Counted from the stretch's first letter, positions 16,775 to 25,907 are shown. The stretch is 64,000 nucleotides of DNA from Bog-257 sp963846715 (GCA_963846715.1 CAWJXA010000007.1:186001-250000); one strand, 5' to 3'. Notes: generated by a model not told the origin, from the sequence alone. Numbers and translations are program-made.

Positions 16775-18427
16775 TCAGAGCTTGCTCGGGCTCCGCCGCG
16801 GACTGAACTCGCTGCGGTGCCGGCTGTACAGGATGTACACCGTCAACCCGATGACCAGCCACAGGAAGAAACGCAGCCACGTCAGGATCGGCAGCCCGGC
16901 CATCAGCAGCACGCAAAACACTACGCTGAGGATAGGCGCGGCCAGTCCGCCGGGGGCGCGGAATCCGCGGTGCCGGTCTGGCTGCTTACGCCGCAGAATG
17001 ATGACGCCAATCGAAACCAGGACGAACGCGAACAGAGTACCGATATTCGACAAGTCGGACAGCGTGCCAATGTCGAGAATGCCTCCGGGAATGCCCACGA
17101 GAAATCCAGCGATCCAGGTCGCGGTGGCGGGCGTACGAAATCGCGGATGCACGCGGCTGAACATTGTAGGCAACAAACCATCGCGCGACATGGAAAACCA
17201 GACGCGCGCCTGTCCCAACTGGAACACCAGCAGTGATGAGATCATGCCCATCATGGCGCCGAACAGCACGGCCAGCTCCGTCCAGTGCAGCAGTGCCGAC
17301 TTGGTGGTTCCGGCGAGCTTGCTCATGCTGTTGACCACGGGCGCGGCGTCGTCAATCAAGGTCTGCCAGGGAACGATTCCGGTCAGCACCACGGCCACCG
17401 CGATGTACAGCACGGTACAGACGATCAGCGTGGCAATAATTCCAATCGGCAAATCGCGTTGCGGATTGCGCGCCTCCTCGGCCGCAGTCGAGACCGAGTC
17501 GAATCCGATATAGGTGAAGAAGATGATGGAGCCGCCGGTCAGCACGCCCGGCCAGCCCTGTGGCGCAAACGGATGATAGTTGGCGGGCTGAATGAATCGC
17601 ATACCCACGAACACAAACGCGAGAATGGCGGCGATCTTCAGCAGCACCATGACGTTGTTGGTTTCAGCCGACTCGCGAATGCCGCGCACCAGCACCACCG
17701 TCAACAACATGACAATCAGAAACGCCGGAATGTTGAAGCCGAAATGCCAGCCGGGGGCATAGAGCACATTGCCTTGCAGGTCTGTCAGACCGCCGGGCAA
17801 GTATGCCGGCGAGATCCATCGCAACGCGGGATGCCAGCCGAACCAGCTGAAGGTGGCGACCATGTGCGCGGCAAAGCCAACGCTCACAGCCATGTTGCTG
17901 ACCGCGTATTCCAGGATGAGGTCCCAGCCGATGATCCACGCGATCAGCTCGCCCATGGTGGCGTAGGTATAGGTGTAGGCGCTGCCCGCAATCGGGATCA
18001 TAGACGCCAACTCCGCATAGCAGAGTCCAGTGAAGGCGCAGACAATGGCCACCAGCACCAACGAAATCGCCAGCGCCGGGCCTGCTCCGGGGCGGCCAAG
18101 CGTGGCCGCGTGATGCACCAGGTAGTCGGCGAGGGGAGCGTTGAGGATTGACGAGGTGTTGAACTTCTGTCCGGCGATCGCGGTTCCAACCACGGTGAAG
18201 ATGCCGGAGCCGATCACGGCGCCGATGCCCAGGCCGGTGAGCGACCACGGCCCCAAGGTCTTCTTAAGCCGATGTTCGGGCTCCTCCGAATCGGAGATCA
18301 GCTTGTCGATGGACTTGCACGCGAAGGCTTGGTTCGCCAGGGTGACGCTCCCGGGAGTGCTGGAATCAGTGCCTTCGAATTCAAACAGAAAGCACGGGGA
18401 AAGAGCAAGCCGGATAGTTTTGACCAC
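16775..18427 (-). CDS. APC-superfamily amino acid permease
   Basis: Up to 550 residues. The only standard start (GTG 18427) lies inside a CCACGGATTT repeat. As I recall the family, homologs begin close to KSIDKLISDSEEPEHRLKKT (about residue 38), and a CTG at 18340 with GGGAG upstream would fit them better. Twelve or more membrane helices follow, beginning with LTGLGIGAVIGSGIFTVVGT, the APC signature, then YAELASMIPIAGSAYTYTYA and FFTYIGFDSVSTAAEEARNP. It is a cationic/neutral amino acid transporter of the YfnA/CAT type driven by ion gradients; the substrate is not deducible. Confidence 0.93.
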   Translation of the reverse strand: MVKTIRLALSPCFLFEFEGTDSSTPGSVTLANQAFACKSIDKLISDSEEPEHRLKKTLGPWSLTGLGIGAVIGSGIFTVVGTAIAGQKFNTSSILNAPLADYLVHHAATLGRPGAGPALAISLVLVAIVCAFTGLCYAELASMIPIAGSAYTYTYATMGELIAWIIGWDLILEYAVSNMAVSVGFAAHMVATFSWFGWHPALRWISPAYLPGGLTDLQGNVLYAPGWHFGFNIPAFLIVMLLTVVLVRGIRESAETNNVMVLLKIAAILAFVFVGMRFIQPANYHPFAPQGWPGVLTGGSIIFFTYIGFDSVSTAAEEARNPQRDLPIGIIATLIVCTVLYIAVAVVLTGIVPWQTLIDDAAPVVNSMSKLAGTTKSALLHWTELAVLFGAMMGMISSLLVFQLGQARVWFSMSRDGLLPTMFSRVHPRFRTPATATWIAGFLVGIPGGILDIGTLSDLSNIGTLFAFVLVSIGVIILRRKQPDRHRGFRAPGGLAAPILSVVFCVLLMAGLPILTWLRFFLWLVIGLTVYILYSRHRSEFSPRRSPSKL

Positions 18428-18509
18428 GGATTTCCACTGATGAGCACGGATCTGTTTCAGTCAAGAACTCAAAATCAAATCCGTAAGAATCCGTGAAAAT
18501 CCGTGGTGG
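18421..18509. repeat. CCACGGATTT-type inverted repeat, copy 2
   Basis: GACCACGGATTTCCACTGAT at the left and AATCCGTGAAAATCCGTGGT at the right form a dyad like the copy at 15224-15302, with a different middle. It covers the GTG that would otherwise be the permease start. Confidence 0.8.
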
Positions 18510-18658
18510 ATTTCGTTTTTCCCTGTGCCAATATAGGTCTAGATTTCGCCCCAGTGCCGGTTTGCATTCAATGTGGAGATGAAGTTTGACTTGATTTTCC
18601 CCGCCGTTCGCGTAATCCTGCTGCCACTGCACATCACATCACTCCAGGGGAGAGTTCA

Positions 18659-19672
18659 ATGTATTGGTTGATCACCAATCGCAACGAGGAAGCCAATGGA
18701 TTTGGTGGTGACTTTTCTGCCGTGACCTACTGGAACGCCCCGGTTACCGCCGATCCGACTCTGAAGGCTTCCTGGACGCAACTTACCAAGGAGCAGTTTC
18801 GGCAGCAGCTGGTGGCGGTCACGGACCAATTCCCCTCTCCGCTGGTCACTGCTCCCAAGGACCAGAAGCAAGTCACGTTTTTCGTGCACGGCTTTAATGA
18901 AGCGTGGCCGGACGCGATGGCGCTCTATCAGAAAGTGGTGAGCAACCTGTACACGGGAGTAAACAGCCTGGGCGAGTGCATTTCATTTGACTGGCCCTCC
19001 AAGGGCTACGTGTTTGGCTATCTTCCCGATCGCTCCGAGGCGCGACGGGCAGCGCAGGATTTTGCCAATGTCATGAGCGACCTCTACGACTGGATGTTGA
19101 TGAAGGAAGCGGCCGGAGCCGCCAATGTGCAGAACGCCTGCAAGGCCAAGACTTCGATGATTGCTCACAGCATGGGGAACTACGTGTTGGAGAATGCCAT
19201 GAACGTAGCCTGGACGCAGAAGAACCGTCCTCTACTGGTGAGCCTGATACAGGAAGCGCTGATGGTGGCCGCCGACGTTGACAACGATCTGTTCGGCAGC
19301 GGCGAGGTAGTTACCGTCGGCAACGGCGAGGGAATCGCCAACCTGACCTATCGTGTGACCGCGCTGTATAGCGGGCGGGATGCGGTTTTGGGAGCGTCGG
19401 CGGGACTGAAGCATTTTGGCAAGAGAAGGCTGGGGAGAAGCGGCCTGGATCGGACCTTACCCGTGCCCGACAACGTCTGGGACATCGATTGCTCGAAGCT
19501 GATTGCCCCCACGGTAGGTGGGCTGGAGGTACATAGCTCTTACTTCAATCCCAAGGAGTCGAACTGCTATGGGTTGATGGGGGAGCTGCTAAGGGGTATC
19601 GACCGTAGCGTCCTGGTTGCGCAAGGACTGGTCCCGGCGGCGCTCACCAAAACCCAAGTGGTGGGAGCGTAA
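18659..19672 (+). CDS. Alpha/beta hydrolase (DUF900-type)
   Basis: 337 residues from ATG 18659, with GGGGAGAG upstream. There is no signal peptide. Alpha/beta-hydrolase landmarks are KQVTFFVHGFNEAWPDA (strand and oxyanion HG), CISFDWPSKGYVFGY (the DUF900 W-P-S motif), and the nucleophile elbow KTSMIAHSMGNYVLENA with serine in AHSMG. A possible acid lies in VAADVDNDLF and the histidine in LEVHSSYF. Similar proteins are lipase- or esterase-like with unknown substrates. It is transcribed alone and is followed by palindromic repeats. Confidence 0.85.
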   Translation: MYWLITNRNEEANGFGGDFSAVTYWNAPVTADPTLKASWTQLTKEQFRQQLVAVTDQFPSPLVTAPKDQKQVTFFVHGFNEAWPDAMALYQKVVSNLYTGVNSLGECISFDWPSKGYVFGYLPDRSEARRAAQDFANVMSDLYDWMLMKEAAGAANVQNACKAKTSMIAHSMGNYVLENAMNVAWTQKNRPLLVSLIQEALMVAADVDNDLFGSGEVVTVGNGEGIANLTYRVTALYSGRDAVLGASAGLKHFGKRRLGRSGLDRTLPVPDNVWDIDCSKLIAPTVGGLEVHSSYFNPKESNCYGLMGELLRGIDRSVLVAQGLVPAALTKTQVVGA

Positions 19673-19737
19673 GGGATGGTGTTGTGAAACAGCCTGCTGT
19701 AAAAGTCAGAACGACAGCAGATCCCCCGGCTAAAGAA

Positions 19738-19970
19738 GTTGCTGTAAAAGTCAGAGTATGACTCATGGAAGGTAGTTCTTGGTGGGAGCCCCCGCATTCA
19801 TGCGGGGGGAAGGAGCGCTTCAGCGCTCCGGGAAAAAGATTGCTCTTTGCTCTTGCGCTTTAGCGCTGGGGATCGGAAAACCCAGGGCTAAAGCCCATTG
19901 TGAAATCGAACGCTTTTCCGCTGGACTAAAGTCCAGCTTCCCCCTGCTGAAGCAGGGGGCTCCCACCAGG
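19738..19970. repeat. Palindromic element, core A, inverse orientation
   Basis: Begins GTTGCTGTAAAAGTCAGAGT, then core A from GGGAGCCCCCGCATTCATGC to CCCCCTGCTGAAGCAGGGGG. A second GCTGTAAAAGTCAGA lies 50 bases upstream, suggesting a duplicated end. The right inner arm is not clearly present. Bases 19680-20100 otherwise hold no gene. Confidence 0.83.
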
Positions 19971-20101
19971 AGCGGCCGCTTCGCGGCTAGTTTGTCGCAC
20001 TGCCATGCAGTTATTCCACTCCAAAATTGCAATCGTAGTTTCGTAACAGCCCCGGAAACGGCACTCTACCCACGCCGTCGCAACCACTCTGATTCGTAGT
20101 C

Positions 20102-22399
20102 CTACTTCCCCGGCCCCAACACCTGCTCGAAGTGGTTCTCGATCATGTGGAACAGGTGACTGCGCGCAGCAAGTCCAGCGATTCCGTGCGTCTTGCCCGG
20201 ATACATCATCAACTGGAACTGCTTGCCTGAGTTGATGAATGCATTCACCATTTGAATGGTGTTCTGCATGTGCACGTTGTCGTCACTGGTGCCGTGTACC
20301 TCCAACAGGCTGCCGTGCAAATTTGCGGCGAAGTTGACCGGCGCACTCTTCTGGTACCCTTCCGCGTTGTCCGCGGGAAGGCCCATGTAGCGTTCGGTAT
20401 AGATGGAATCGTAGTTGCGCCAATCGGATACCGGGGCCACTGCCACTCCTGCCTTGAAGACGTCGGTGTGCTCCATCGCGTAGAGAGTGAAGTATCCGCC
20501 GTAGCTCCAACCCCAGAATCCAAGCCGGTCGGCGTCCAATTGCGGATACTGCTGCAGCGCCTGTTTCAGCGCAGCCATCTGATCATTGAACTCAACCTCG
20601 CCTAAGTTGTGCCGCACGGCGACCGCAAAAGTCTTGCCTCGACCCATCATGCCGCGGTTGTCCACCTTCAAGATGGCGAATCCGCGCCGGGCCAGGATCT
20701 GGTCGAACAGGTCGATCACGCCCCAGGCATCGCGCAGGGACTGGACTCCCGGGCCGCCATAGGGATTCATGATGAGCGGGACCTTGCCGTTGGAAATCAT
20801 CGGCCCGCCTTCGGGCAGCAAAATTGCGCCTTGCAGCGTGGTGACACCGTCGGCGGCTTTGAAGTCCACGAATTTGGGAGTCAGCAGGTTGTAGGCTTCC
20901 ACGCTGCGCGGATTCCAAAACGTAGTGCAGGCGCCGTCAACGGTGCACAAAGAAACTCTTGGCGGCGTGGTGAGCGACGAGTAACGGTCCACATAATACT
21001 TGGTGTTCTTGGGATCGAACTCGGCGGCGTGCGAGCCATTTTCTTTGGAGACGCGGTGGAAATTCTGGCCGTCGAGCCCTACGGCGTAGACGTTCCCCTG
21101 CCGCCAGTCGCCCTCATTGGCCGAGAAGTAGACCACGCCCTGCTTCTCGTCCACGGCATCGATGCTGCGCACTTCCCAGTCACCGTGAGTGAGTTGCGCG
21201 ACCACCTTTGCCGGACTGCTGAGTGGCTGTTCTTTATCGAACTGATACAGATAAATATGATTGTGGCCATCGCGCCAGCTCGTCCACAAGTAACGATCGC
21301 CCGAGGCCAGGGGCTTGAAGTCCACCTCGGGATGCATGTCGATCCAGGCATCGGTGGTCTCGGTCATCATCCGCGCCCACTTGCCGTTGTTGGTGTCTAC
21401 GAAATACAAATCCATCCGGTTCTGCACCCGATTAAGAGCCATGGCCCATAACAAGCCCGGCCGCACCCAGCCAAAGCGCGGAATGAGGGCATTGGGATTG
21501 TCAGATAATGGCAGATCGCCATTGCTGCCAGTTCCAGCGTTGATCCACTTGACCTTGCCTCCATCTGAGCCCACCACGGCCAACCGCACGGCGGGATTGG
21601 GGTCGCCAGGCTGGGGATACTTCTCCTGATCGACGGTTGGATGGGTGGGCAGCCAGTCGGTGATGGGATACGTGGGCACCTCCTTCTCGTTCATCTGCAG
21701 GAACGCGACCTGCTTGCCGTCGGGAGACCAGAAGTAATTACTGCGGGTATACAACTCCTCCTCATACACCCAATCGACTTCTCCATTCAGCACATTGTCG
21801 TCGCCATCTTTGGTTAGGGTGCGCTCGTTGCCGCCGTCCACTTGCCTCACATAAAGATTGTGCTTGCGCACATAGGCGATGCGGCTTCCATCGGGCGAGA
21901 ACTGCGGATCGACAACTCCGTCGGAGCTAGCCGTGATCTGCACGGCAGTGCCGTTGTCCAAGGTGTAAAGCCAAAGCTGGCCCATGGAATCGAACAGCAG
22001 CTTCTTGGAATCGGGAGCCCAGTGATAGGCGGCAAGCGAATAACGCTGCGCCGCTTCCTTCTTGCGTTCGTCCTTGATGGAACTGGTGGGCGGGGCCAGG
22101 GCTGCCAGCTTCTCGCTTGCCACCAGCACCGCCGGCTTGCCGGTGGCCAGGTCGACATAATAGAGAGCTCCGTGCTCGCCGCTGTCATCGCGTTGCACAA
22201 ACGAAACTTTGGAGCCATCGGGACTCCACTTCACGTCTTCCGGTCCGCGGCCGAGTATGCCCCCGGGCTGGTAGATCTCTTCAATCGTCAGCTCCTTTTT
22301 CGCCGCAGACTCCTGCGGGGAAGAGGGCATGGCAGGTTGCGCGATCAAGAAGGAAGTGGATAACAAACCGAAGACGAAGGCAGCGAACCGTAGTTTCAC
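20102..22399 (-). CDS. Dipeptidyl peptidase IV-type serine peptidase (family S9)
   Basis: 765 residues from GTG 22399 with GGAG five bases upstream. A signal peptide (FAAFVFGLLSTSFLIAQ) sends it to the periplasm or surface. Residues about 50-490 form the DPP-IV beta-propeller, including the Glu motif EVDWVYEEELYTRSNYFWSP that anchors the substrate N-terminus. Residues about 510-765 are the alpha/beta-hydrolase domain with nucleophile GFWGWSYGGYFTLYAM, Asp in HGTSDDNVHMQN and His in GKTHGIAG. It removes Xaa-Pro dipeptides from peptide N-termini. Length and motifs are complete. Confidence 0.94.
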   Translation of the reverse strand: MKLRFAAFVFGLLSTSFLIAQPAMPSSPQESAAKKELTIEEIYQPGGILGRGPEDVKWSPDGSKVSFVQRDDSGEHGALYYVDLATGKPAVLVASEKLAALAPPTSSIKDERKKEAAQRYSLAAYHWAPDSKKLLFDSMGQLWLYTLDNGTAVQITASSDGVVDPQFSPDGSRIAYVRKHNLYVRQVDGGNERTLTKDGDDNVLNGEVDWVYEEELYTRSNYFWSPDGKQVAFLQMNEKEVPTYPITDWLPTHPTVDQEKYPQPGDPNPAVRLAVVGSDGGKVKWINAGTGSNGDLPLSDNPNALIPRFGWVRPGLLWAMALNRVQNRMDLYFVDTNNGKWARMMTETTDAWIDMHPEVDFKPLASGDRYLWTSWRDGHNHIYLYQFDKEQPLSSPAKVVAQLTHGDWEVRSIDAVDEKQGVVYFSANEGDWRQGNVYAVGLDGQNFHRVSKENGSHAAEFDPKNTKYYVDRYSSLTTPPRVSLCTVDGACTTFWNPRSVEAYNLLTPKFVDFKAADGVTTLQGAILLPEGGPMISNGKVPLIMNPYGGPGVQSLRDAWGVIDLFDQILARRGFAILKVDNRGMMGRGKTFAVAVRHNLGEVEFNDQMAALKQALQQYPQLDADRLGFWGWSYGGYFTLYAMEHTDVFKAGVAVAPVSDWRNYDSIYTERYMGLPADNAEGYQKSAPVNFAANLHGSLLEVHGTSDDNVHMQNTIQMVNAFINSGKQFQLMMYPGKTHGIAGLAARSHLFHMIENHFEQVLGPGK

Positions 22400-22559
22400 G
22401 TGGGCTCCGAAGAAGAAAAGGTGTCGCGGGAGAGTTTATATCAGGGCAGCGGGTTTATGCGGCATGACCGAAATTGGGCGCCTTGAAAGCTTCATGCCGA
22501 TTACGGCGTTGCTACCCCCCGATGACTGTGCAGGGTAACTCGATTAGCGTGCGGGATTT

Positions 22560-22837
22560 GTGTCAGGGCACGACTTCACAGGCCGCTGAAAAAGTCCTTT
22601 CCGGAGCGAGTTCGGGTAGTGCGGCGCTTCAGCGCCGCGTCAAGCGAGTACCGTGAAACGGCCTTTAGGCCTGGGCACATTGCATAAAAGAGGCTATTTT
22701 AGCGGCTTTGGACGAGGTACCTCAGGGGCTAAAGCCCTCTTCACAAGACCCGGTGAACGCGGGCCTGGAAGGCCCGCACTACCCAGGCTGTTCTCAGTAG
22801 GGAGTTTTTCAGCAGCCTCTTCAGTCGTGCCGAGAAG
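22560..22837. repeat. Complete nested palindromic element, core B
   Basis: Outer GTGTCAGGGCACGACTTCA and inner AGGCCGCTGAAAAAG are mirrored on the right by TTTTTCAGCAGCCTC and TTCAGTCGTGCCGAGAAG. The 171-bp core (22614-22784) runs GGGTAGTGCGGCGCTTCAGC ... GGCCTTTAGGCC ... AGGGGCTAAAGCCCT ... GGCCCGCACTACCC. It is about 98% identical, inverted, to 33983-34153. Same shell, different core from the 7.4-kb element. Confidence 0.9.
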
Positions 22838-22970
22838 TCGTTTTATTTTTGTCATCACGAACCGACTATCGTCGGTGAGGGACCTGCTTTTGCGAGTTTT
22901 TCAGCAGCAGTCTCTTTAGTCGTCTGAGGATTGTTTTTTCGCCCCTGCAAGCTCGATGGCAGCGCACGAC

Positions 22971-23058
22971 TAAGCCCGCAGGGCGACACAATCCTAGCCC
23001 AGTGCGTAAGCACTGGGTAGACTTCTAAACAGCACCCGAGCCCCGCGGGGGGCGGCAC
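22971..23058 (+). repeat. Dispersed repeat, family E, copy 2
   Basis: TAAGCCCGCAGGGCGACACA, palindrome CCCAGTGCGTAAGCACTGGG, then GAGCCCCGCGGGGGGCGGCA: the same order of modules as 3811-3894. It ends ten bases before the stop of the small gene at 23068. Confidence 0.75.
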
Positions 23059-23067
23059 TCTAACGCT

Positions 23068-23298
23068 TCAGTGTCCCATCTGATAGATTCGCAACCATTC
23101 CACAATCACAATGAAGATACCGATGCCGAAGTAAAGATTGCGTGCGGTCTCCTTGGTAAGTGCCGCGGGCAGCGGCATGCCACGGCTGCGGAAGCTCAGC
23201 ACCAGGGAACGCTCGCGTTCGGTAATGAAGTCGGCAATGCGTTTGTGGAAGGCGATGATGAGCAAGCCCAGACAAAGTCGCGCAATTTCGATGGCCAT
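23068..23298 (-). CDS. Small membrane protein of unknown function
   Basis: 76 residues from ATG 23298. Two hydrophobic segments, ARLCLGLLIIAFHKRIADFI and LYFGIGIFIVIVEWLRIY, flank a polar loop rich in Arg/Ser (ERERSLVLSFRSRGMPL). The overlapping longer frame on the same strand has poor composition. It sits head-to-head with the zinc-ribbon protein gene at 23424. No family recognised; the hydrophobic pattern and lack of a better frame are the grounds for calling it. Confidence 0.5.
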   Translation of the reverse strand: MAIEIARLCLGLLIIAFHKRIADFITERERSLVLSFRSRGMPLPAALTKETARNLYFGIGIFIVIVEWLRIYQMGH

Positions 23299-23423
23299 GG
23301 CCTATGCTAGCCGCGTTTCCCACGTTGTCTCAATACATAGAAAACCTTAGTGCGCCGGGGTGACCGATCGCGAGGGCCTGGTTTCTGCGTGCTAGAATTC
23401 GAGCAGGTTCCCCTGGGGTCCAG

Positions 23424-24233
23424 ATGAATTCCGAACTGCAAAAGCTGATCGACCTGCAAGTGGTCGACGCCCGGATTGCCGCGCTTAAGGCCGAAATTGC
23501 GGCCCTGCCCAAGCAGGTAGCCGAGATCGAGGCCAAACTCGCCGGCTCTAAAACCCAACTCGAGGCCGCCCAGGCTGCCATGAAGGCCGACGAGGCAGCG
23601 CGCCGCAAGCACGAATCCGACATCAAGGACCAGCAGGAGAAGATCAGCAAATACCGCGACCAGTCGCTGAAGGTCAAGACCAACGACGAGTACCGGGCGC
23701 TGAATCACGAAATTCAGTTTGCCGAAGCGGAGATCCAGAAGCTGGAAGACAAGATCCTGGAAATCATGGTCGCCACCGACGCGCGCAAAGAGGCGATAAA
23801 GCAGAGTGAGGCCGCGCTGAAAGCCGATACCGCGGAGAATGAAAAAGAGAAGGAACACGCGCGCGCACAAACGGCCGAGGACGAAAAGCAACTCGCCGAA
23901 CTAAATGCGGCGCGTAAGGAGCTGCGCTCGGGAGTTGCCGAGGAGACGCTCACCCATTACGACCGCGTGCTGAAGCTGCGCGGTTCCGTGATGGCGGCGG
24001 TTCATGAAGATGAAAGTTGCTCGGCTTGCCGGGTCCGGCTACGCCCGCAGGTCTTCCAGGAAGTCATGAGCAACGAGCAGATCGTCACCTGCTTCTACTG
24101 CAATCGGATCCTGTATTACATCCCGCCACCGCCCAAGGCGGAAGAGCCAGCAGAGAAGGGCGGCAAAGCCGGGCGTGCTCCCAAACCCGCCAAAGACGAA
24201 TCCGTCGAGGCCGACGAGGCCGCGGCGCAGTAA
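23424..24233 (+). CDS. Coiled-coil protein with C4-type zinc ribbon
   Basis: 269 residues. Residues 1-185 are an almost continuous antiparallel coiled coil (ELQKLIDLQVVDARIAALKA, EIQFAEAEIQKLEDKIL), interrupted by KVKTNDEYRALNHEI, which is highly characteristic of this family. Residues about 198-235 hold a four-cysteine zinc ribbon (CSACRVRLRPQVF ... CFYCNRILYY). The last 35 residues are Pro/Lys/Ala-rich. This is the CT398/CdsZ-like family found beside housekeeping genes in many phyla; proposed roles in nucleic-acid binding or secretion remain uncertain. Confidence 0.9.
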   Translation: MNSELQKLIDLQVVDARIAALKAEIAALPKQVAEIEAKLAGSKTQLEAAQAAMKADEAARRKHESDIKDQQEKISKYRDQSLKVKTNDEYRALNHEIQFAEAEIQKLEDKILEIMVATDARKEAIKQSEAALKADTAENEKEKEHARAQTAEDEKQLAELNAARKELRSGVAEETLTHYDRVLKLRGSVMAAVHEDESCSACRVRLRPQVFQEVMSNEQIVTCFYCNRILYYIPPPPKAEEPAEKGGKAGRAPKPAKDESVEADEAAAQ

Positions 24234-24262
24234 GCTCAACATCTACGGTCCAAGGAACTGTC

Positions 24263-24652
24263 ATGCCTACGTTGAAGCCGTCGCATCCCGGCGAATTTAT
24301 TCGCACCGAAATCATCGAGCCGCTCGGCTTGACCGTGACGCGTGCAGCTGAAGTCCTGGGTGTTTCCAGGCCCGCCCTGTCCAGCCTGCTTAACGGCAAA
24401 GCCGATTTGTCCCGAGAAATGGCCGTGCGAATTGAAAAGGCGTTCGGGCCCAGGATGGATACGCTCATGCGAATGCAGTCCGCCTATGACATTGCCCGCA
24501 TCCGCAAGAGTCGTCTTCGGCGTCGTCGCCGGACCGAGGCCATGAAGGAGTTCGTCGGAATCAGAAAGGAACGCTCCGAGTTTCGTGATCCTGTGAAGTA
24601 CGTGCGCGGCTTGCGGCGTGGCAGCCGGATTGAGAGGCTCGGGAAACAGTGA
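24263..24652 (+). CDS. HigA-type antitoxin with an unusual C-terminal tail
   Basis: 129 residues from ATG 24263 (AAGGA six bases upstream), 29 bases after the zinc-ribbon gene. Residues 1-75 are a typical HigA-type HTH (PSHPGEFIRTEIIEPLGLTV, AAEVLGVSRPALSSLLNGKA, EMAVRIEKAFGP). A basic patch (RKSRLRRRRRTEAMK) and a tail EFVGIRKERSEFRDPVKYVR follow. By my recollection that tail resembles the toxin-binding ends of VapB/Phd-type antitoxins rather than HigA. The stop codon overlaps a GTG, but that frame closes after 11 codons, so no toxin is present. Confidence 0.83.
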   Translation: MPTLKPSHPGEFIRTEIIEPLGLTVTRAAEVLGVSRPALSSLLNGKADLSREMAVRIEKAFGPRMDTLMRMQSAYDIARIRKSRLRRRRRTEAMKEFVGIRKERSEFRDPVKYVRGLRRGSRIERLGKQ

Positions 24653-24737
24653 CAGTTCTGGAGCCGACCGCGCGCGTAAGATGATTGCTTAGTTTGCGCG
24701 CGAGGACGCCCTGGCTGATTCCATCCCAATCATTACG

Positions 24738-25907
24738 GTGAACCATCGCGGCGCATCGCGCCTGCGCGGCGGACACTTGTGGGTCTATCGCTCCGATCTG
24801 GTGCCGCCCACCGAGGCTCCGCCGGGTGCGCTGGTGCAAGTGCGTGATGAGCGTGGGCGCCGACTCGGATCGGCGCTCTACAGCAGCGCCTCGCAGATCA
24901 CCATCCGGCTGCTGAGCAGTGACGAAATCCCGCAAGATCAGCTCGTGTCAGTCGTCCGCGAGCGCATCGCCGCTGCGGTTCAATTCCGCCAAAACACAGC
25001 GTGCGATACCGATGCCTACCGCGTCATTTTTAGCGAGGCCGACCTGCTGCCCGGCCTCATCATCGACAAATACAATGACGTGATTTCGCTGCAGGCGCTA
25101 ACGCAGGCCTTCGATCGCGAAGATCTGCGGCAGACGGTCGCCGAATCACTCGCGGAGCACTTTCCCGAGGCCAGCATTATTGAGCGCGTCGATCCTCACA
25201 TCCGCGAACTGGAGCAATTGCCGCCACGCGAGTCGCAACTGGTGCGCGGCGCAAAATCCAACACCATCTTCACCATGAACGGAGTCCGCTTCCACTTCGA
25301 CGGGCTCACCGGACAAAAGACCGGGGCCTTTCTCGATCAGCGCGAGAACTACGCCGCGGCGGCGCGGTACGCTCACGGAGATGCTCTGGACTGCTTCACC
25401 TATCAGGGAGGATTTGCTCTGCACCTGGCGCGGAGTTGCCAGAGCGTTGCCGCCGTGGACTCGTCGCGTCCGGCGCTGGAAGTGGCAGAACAGAATGAGC
25501 AACTCAATCGCGATGCCCACCGCTGCGGCGAGATGGAGTGGATCGAGGCCAATGCCTTCGACCTGCTCAAGGATTACGCCACGGCGGGCCGGCAGTACGA
25601 TACCGTTGTCCTCGACCCGCCCGCGTTTGCCAAGACGAAACGCAACGTGCCAACCGCGCTGCGCGGCTATAAGGAGCTCAATCTACGCGCTCTGAAGATG
25701 CTGCGGCCGGGAGGCGTTCTCGTGACCTGCTCATGTTCGTTCCATGTGAGCGAGGCGGAGTTCCTGGATATGCTGGGTGCGGCTGCCAGCGATGCGGGGC
25801 GGCGAGTACGAATCCTGGAGAGGCGCGGGCAGGCGATGGACCATCCTGTCCTGTTAAATGTACCGGAAACGGCGTATCTGAAGTGTGTGATCTGCCAAAT
25901 CCTGTAG
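24738..25907 (+). CDS. Class I SAM-dependent rRNA methyltransferase (RlmI-like)
   Basis: 389 residues from GTG 24738. The frame extends to CTG 24711, preceded by GAGG, which would restore the beginning of the PUA domain. An N-terminal PUA domain (RLRGGHLWVYRSD) is followed by an EEHEE-like linker (FSEADLLPGLIIDKYNDVIS) and the Rossmann methyltransferase: FHFDGLTGQKTGAFLDQREN, DCFTYQGGFALHLA, and the catalytic motif VVLDPPAFAKTK. RlmI methylates C5 of C1962 in 23S rRNA; close relatives have other targets. Downstream bases 25908-26133 contain half-repeats only. Confidence 0.9.
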   Translation: MNHRGASRLRGGHLWVYRSDLVPPTEAPPGALVQVRDERGRRLGSALYSSASQITIRLLSSDEIPQDQLVSVVRERIAAAVQFRQNTACDTDAYRVIFSEADLLPGLIIDKYNDVISLQALTQAFDREDLRQTVAESLAEHFPEASIIERVDPHIRELEQLPPRESQLVRGAKSNTIFTMNGVRFHFDGLTGQKTGAFLDQRENYAAAARYAHGDALDCFTYQGGFALHLARSCQSVAAVDSSRPALEVAEQNEQLNRDAHRCGEMEWIEANAFDLLKDYATAGRQYDTVVLDPPAFAKTKRNVPTALRGYKELNLRALKMLRPGGVLVTCSCSFHVSEAEFLDMLGAAASDAGRRVRILERRGQAMDHPVLLNVPETAYLKCVICQIL

